Shown: positions 5,121 to 5,862 of the stretch, piece after piece
Layout: every line of letters begins with the position of its first letter
Numbering within the stretch: the stretch's first letter is position 1
Source of the DNA: Cyanobacteria bacterium RUI128
GTDB lineage: Bacteria; Cyanobacteriota; Vampirovibrionia; Gastranaerophilales; Gastranaerophilaceae
Assembly (NCBI GenBank): GCA_024695725.1
Contig: JAILHQ010000010.1
Location: 1 to 5,862, forward strand
Direction: 5' to 3'
Length of the DNA: 5,862 nt
Notes under the pieces: generated by a model
What the model saw: the letters and a program-made list of their open reading frames with translations, nothing else
Database searches by the model: none
Told to the model about the DNA's origin: nothing
Made by a program: the position numbers and the translations under genes

Positions 5121-5862
5121 ATGACAAACGGAAAGAAAATATTTTTTTTAGGGCCAAAAACATCATACACAGATGTTGCAAAAGAAGAGCTGAAGAAAAG
5201 GTTTAAACTGGAAGGTTATGAAGATGTGGAAAAACCGACAATTACTTCGGTTGCAGCCGAATTATCACATCTTGAAAACAGTGAATCTGTTGCAGTACTT
5301 CCTATAGAAAATTCCATTGAAGGTGTTGTTAAAGAGTCAATAGATAACATCTCAAGAATAGAAGATAAAGACGTTAAAATATTAGGCGAATGTGTTATCC
5401 CAATCAGCCATTGCCTGATTACCCATGCAGAAAATATGAAGGATGTAAAAACGATAATATCCCACCCTCAGGCAATCTCACAGTGTTTTGATTATATCTA
5501 CAAAACCTTCGGGGAAGGTGTCGTTTACAGACCTGATTCCTCAACTGCTCACGCCGTCAAAAAACTGGACAGTAACGACAAAACAATTGCTGCAATAGGA
5601 AGCAGATACTCAGCCGAATTCTACGGCAAACCGGTGATAGCAGAGGCTATAAATGATGAACCGCACAACAGCACAAGATTTCTGCTTATCGGAAAATTAA
5701 ATTTACCAAAAATGGACTGTGAATACAAATCAAGTATTACCTTTTCAACCGACAATAAGCCGGGTGCGCTTTGCGATATCCTGACGATTCTCAGAAACTA
5801 TGACATAAATATGTCACATATTTCATCAAGACCGTCTAAAAAGAGTTTGGGCGAATACTCTT
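5121..5862 (+). CDS. pheA: Prephenate dehydratase with ACT domain (3' end beyond window)
   Basis: The frame opens at ATG 5121 and stays open to the window end (247 residues; the usual length is about 270-285, so little is missing). The enzyme turns prephenate into phenylpyruvate in phenylalanine synthesis, in the cytoplasm. Family motifs in order are FFLGPKTSYT (8-17), LPIENSIEGVV (60-70), SHPQAISQC (114-122), the 157-161 AAIGS segment, and NSTRFLLIG (183-191) with the catalytic Thr185 of the T-R-F motif. The ACT domain that senses phenylalanine begins near residue 205, with KPGAL (213-217) and SSRP (235-238) matching the GAL and ESRP regulatory motifs. There is no fused chorismate mutase domain at the N terminus, so this is the monofunctional type. 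An in-frame stop at 5115 rules out a longer start. In the ESRP motif the first Glu is Ser. Confidence 0.95.
   Translation, partial: MTNGKKIFFLGPKTSYTDVAKEELKKRFKLEGYEDVEKPTITSVAAELSHLENSESVAVLPIENSIEGVVKESIDNISRIEDKDVKILGECVIPISHCLITHAENMKDVKTIISHPQAISQCFDYIYKTFGEGVVYRPDSSTAHAVKKLDSNDKTIAAIGSRYSAEFYGKPVIAEAINDEPHNSTRFLLIGKLNLPKMDCEYKSSITFSTDNKPGALCDILTILRNYDINMSHISSRPSKKSLGEYS

Noticed and set aside
5142..5149. Run of eight T near the start of pheA as a programmed slippage site
   Set aside because: The frame across it is the conserved one (IFFLGP motif) and no useful alternative frame product is seen; such runs are common in low-GC coding DNA.
1..5862. A novel defence, mobile or toxin-antitoxin system
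   Set aside because: All recognisable genes are housekeeping or Fe-S metabolism. There are no repeats, integrase, transposase or nuclease-effector genes apart from the rRNA-processing Mini-III, and the small ORFs do not form a toxin-antitoxin pair.

Overview
The window is a gene-dense, low-GC stretch (by eye well below 45% G+C) of ordinary bacterial chromosome. It holds nine protein genes, two of them cut by the window edges. There are no rRNA or tRNA genes, insertion sequences, CRISPR repeats or phage genes. A stand-alone Mini-RNase III, a full three-domain NifU next to NifS, an NfnA-type flavoprotein and several lineage-specific small proteins suggest an anaerobic or fermentative bacterium. 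The combination would suit a non-photosynthetic relative of Cyanobacteria (Gastranaerophilales/Melainabacteria-like) or a deep Firmicutes-like lineage. This is an inference from gene content, not a firm placement.

Layout from left to right: (1) 2-319 (+), the C-terminal end of a clamp-loader-like protein, probably DNA polymerase III delta' (HolB). (2) 309-674 (-), Mini-ribonuclease III (mrnC), whose end overlaps the holB-like end by 11 bp. (3) 713-1240 (-), an unrecognised basic 175-residue protein with a hydrophobic C-terminal hairpin-like segment. (4) 1241-1377, a divergent intergenic region with a perfect inverted repeat and a good promoter for the next operon. (5) 1378-3678 (+), a three-gene unit: nifU, nifS (1-nt overlap) and a 68-residue acidic protein of unknown function. 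(6) 3734-4219 (+), a small predicted lipoprotein. (7) 4220-5050 (-), an NfnA/SudB-type FAD/NAD(P)/[2Fe-2S] oxidoreductase subunit. (8) 5051-5120, a compact divergent promoter region. (9) 5121-5862 (+), prephenate dehydratase (pheA) with an ACT domain, cut by the right edge.

The functional core is the nifU-nifS unit. NifS takes sulfur from cysteine, and NifU provides a transient scaffold, a permanent [2Fe-2S] domain and an Nfu carrier domain. No nitrogenase gene is visible, so this is more likely general Fe-S cluster assembly, as in Helicobacter-type bacteria that use NIF machinery for housekeeping. NfnA is a Fe-S flavoprotein and thus a plausible client, but nothing in the sequence links it to the operon. 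The other genes (replication, rRNA processing, phenylalanine synthesis) are housekeeping.

I see no defence, mobile or otherwise novel multi-gene system. The points most worth a second look are the cysteine-periodic C-terminal tail on NifS, the small ORF coupled to nifUS, two promoters placed so that mrnC and pheA would be leaderless, the overlapping divergent nfnA/pheA promoters, and an NfnA gene without an adjacent NfnB.
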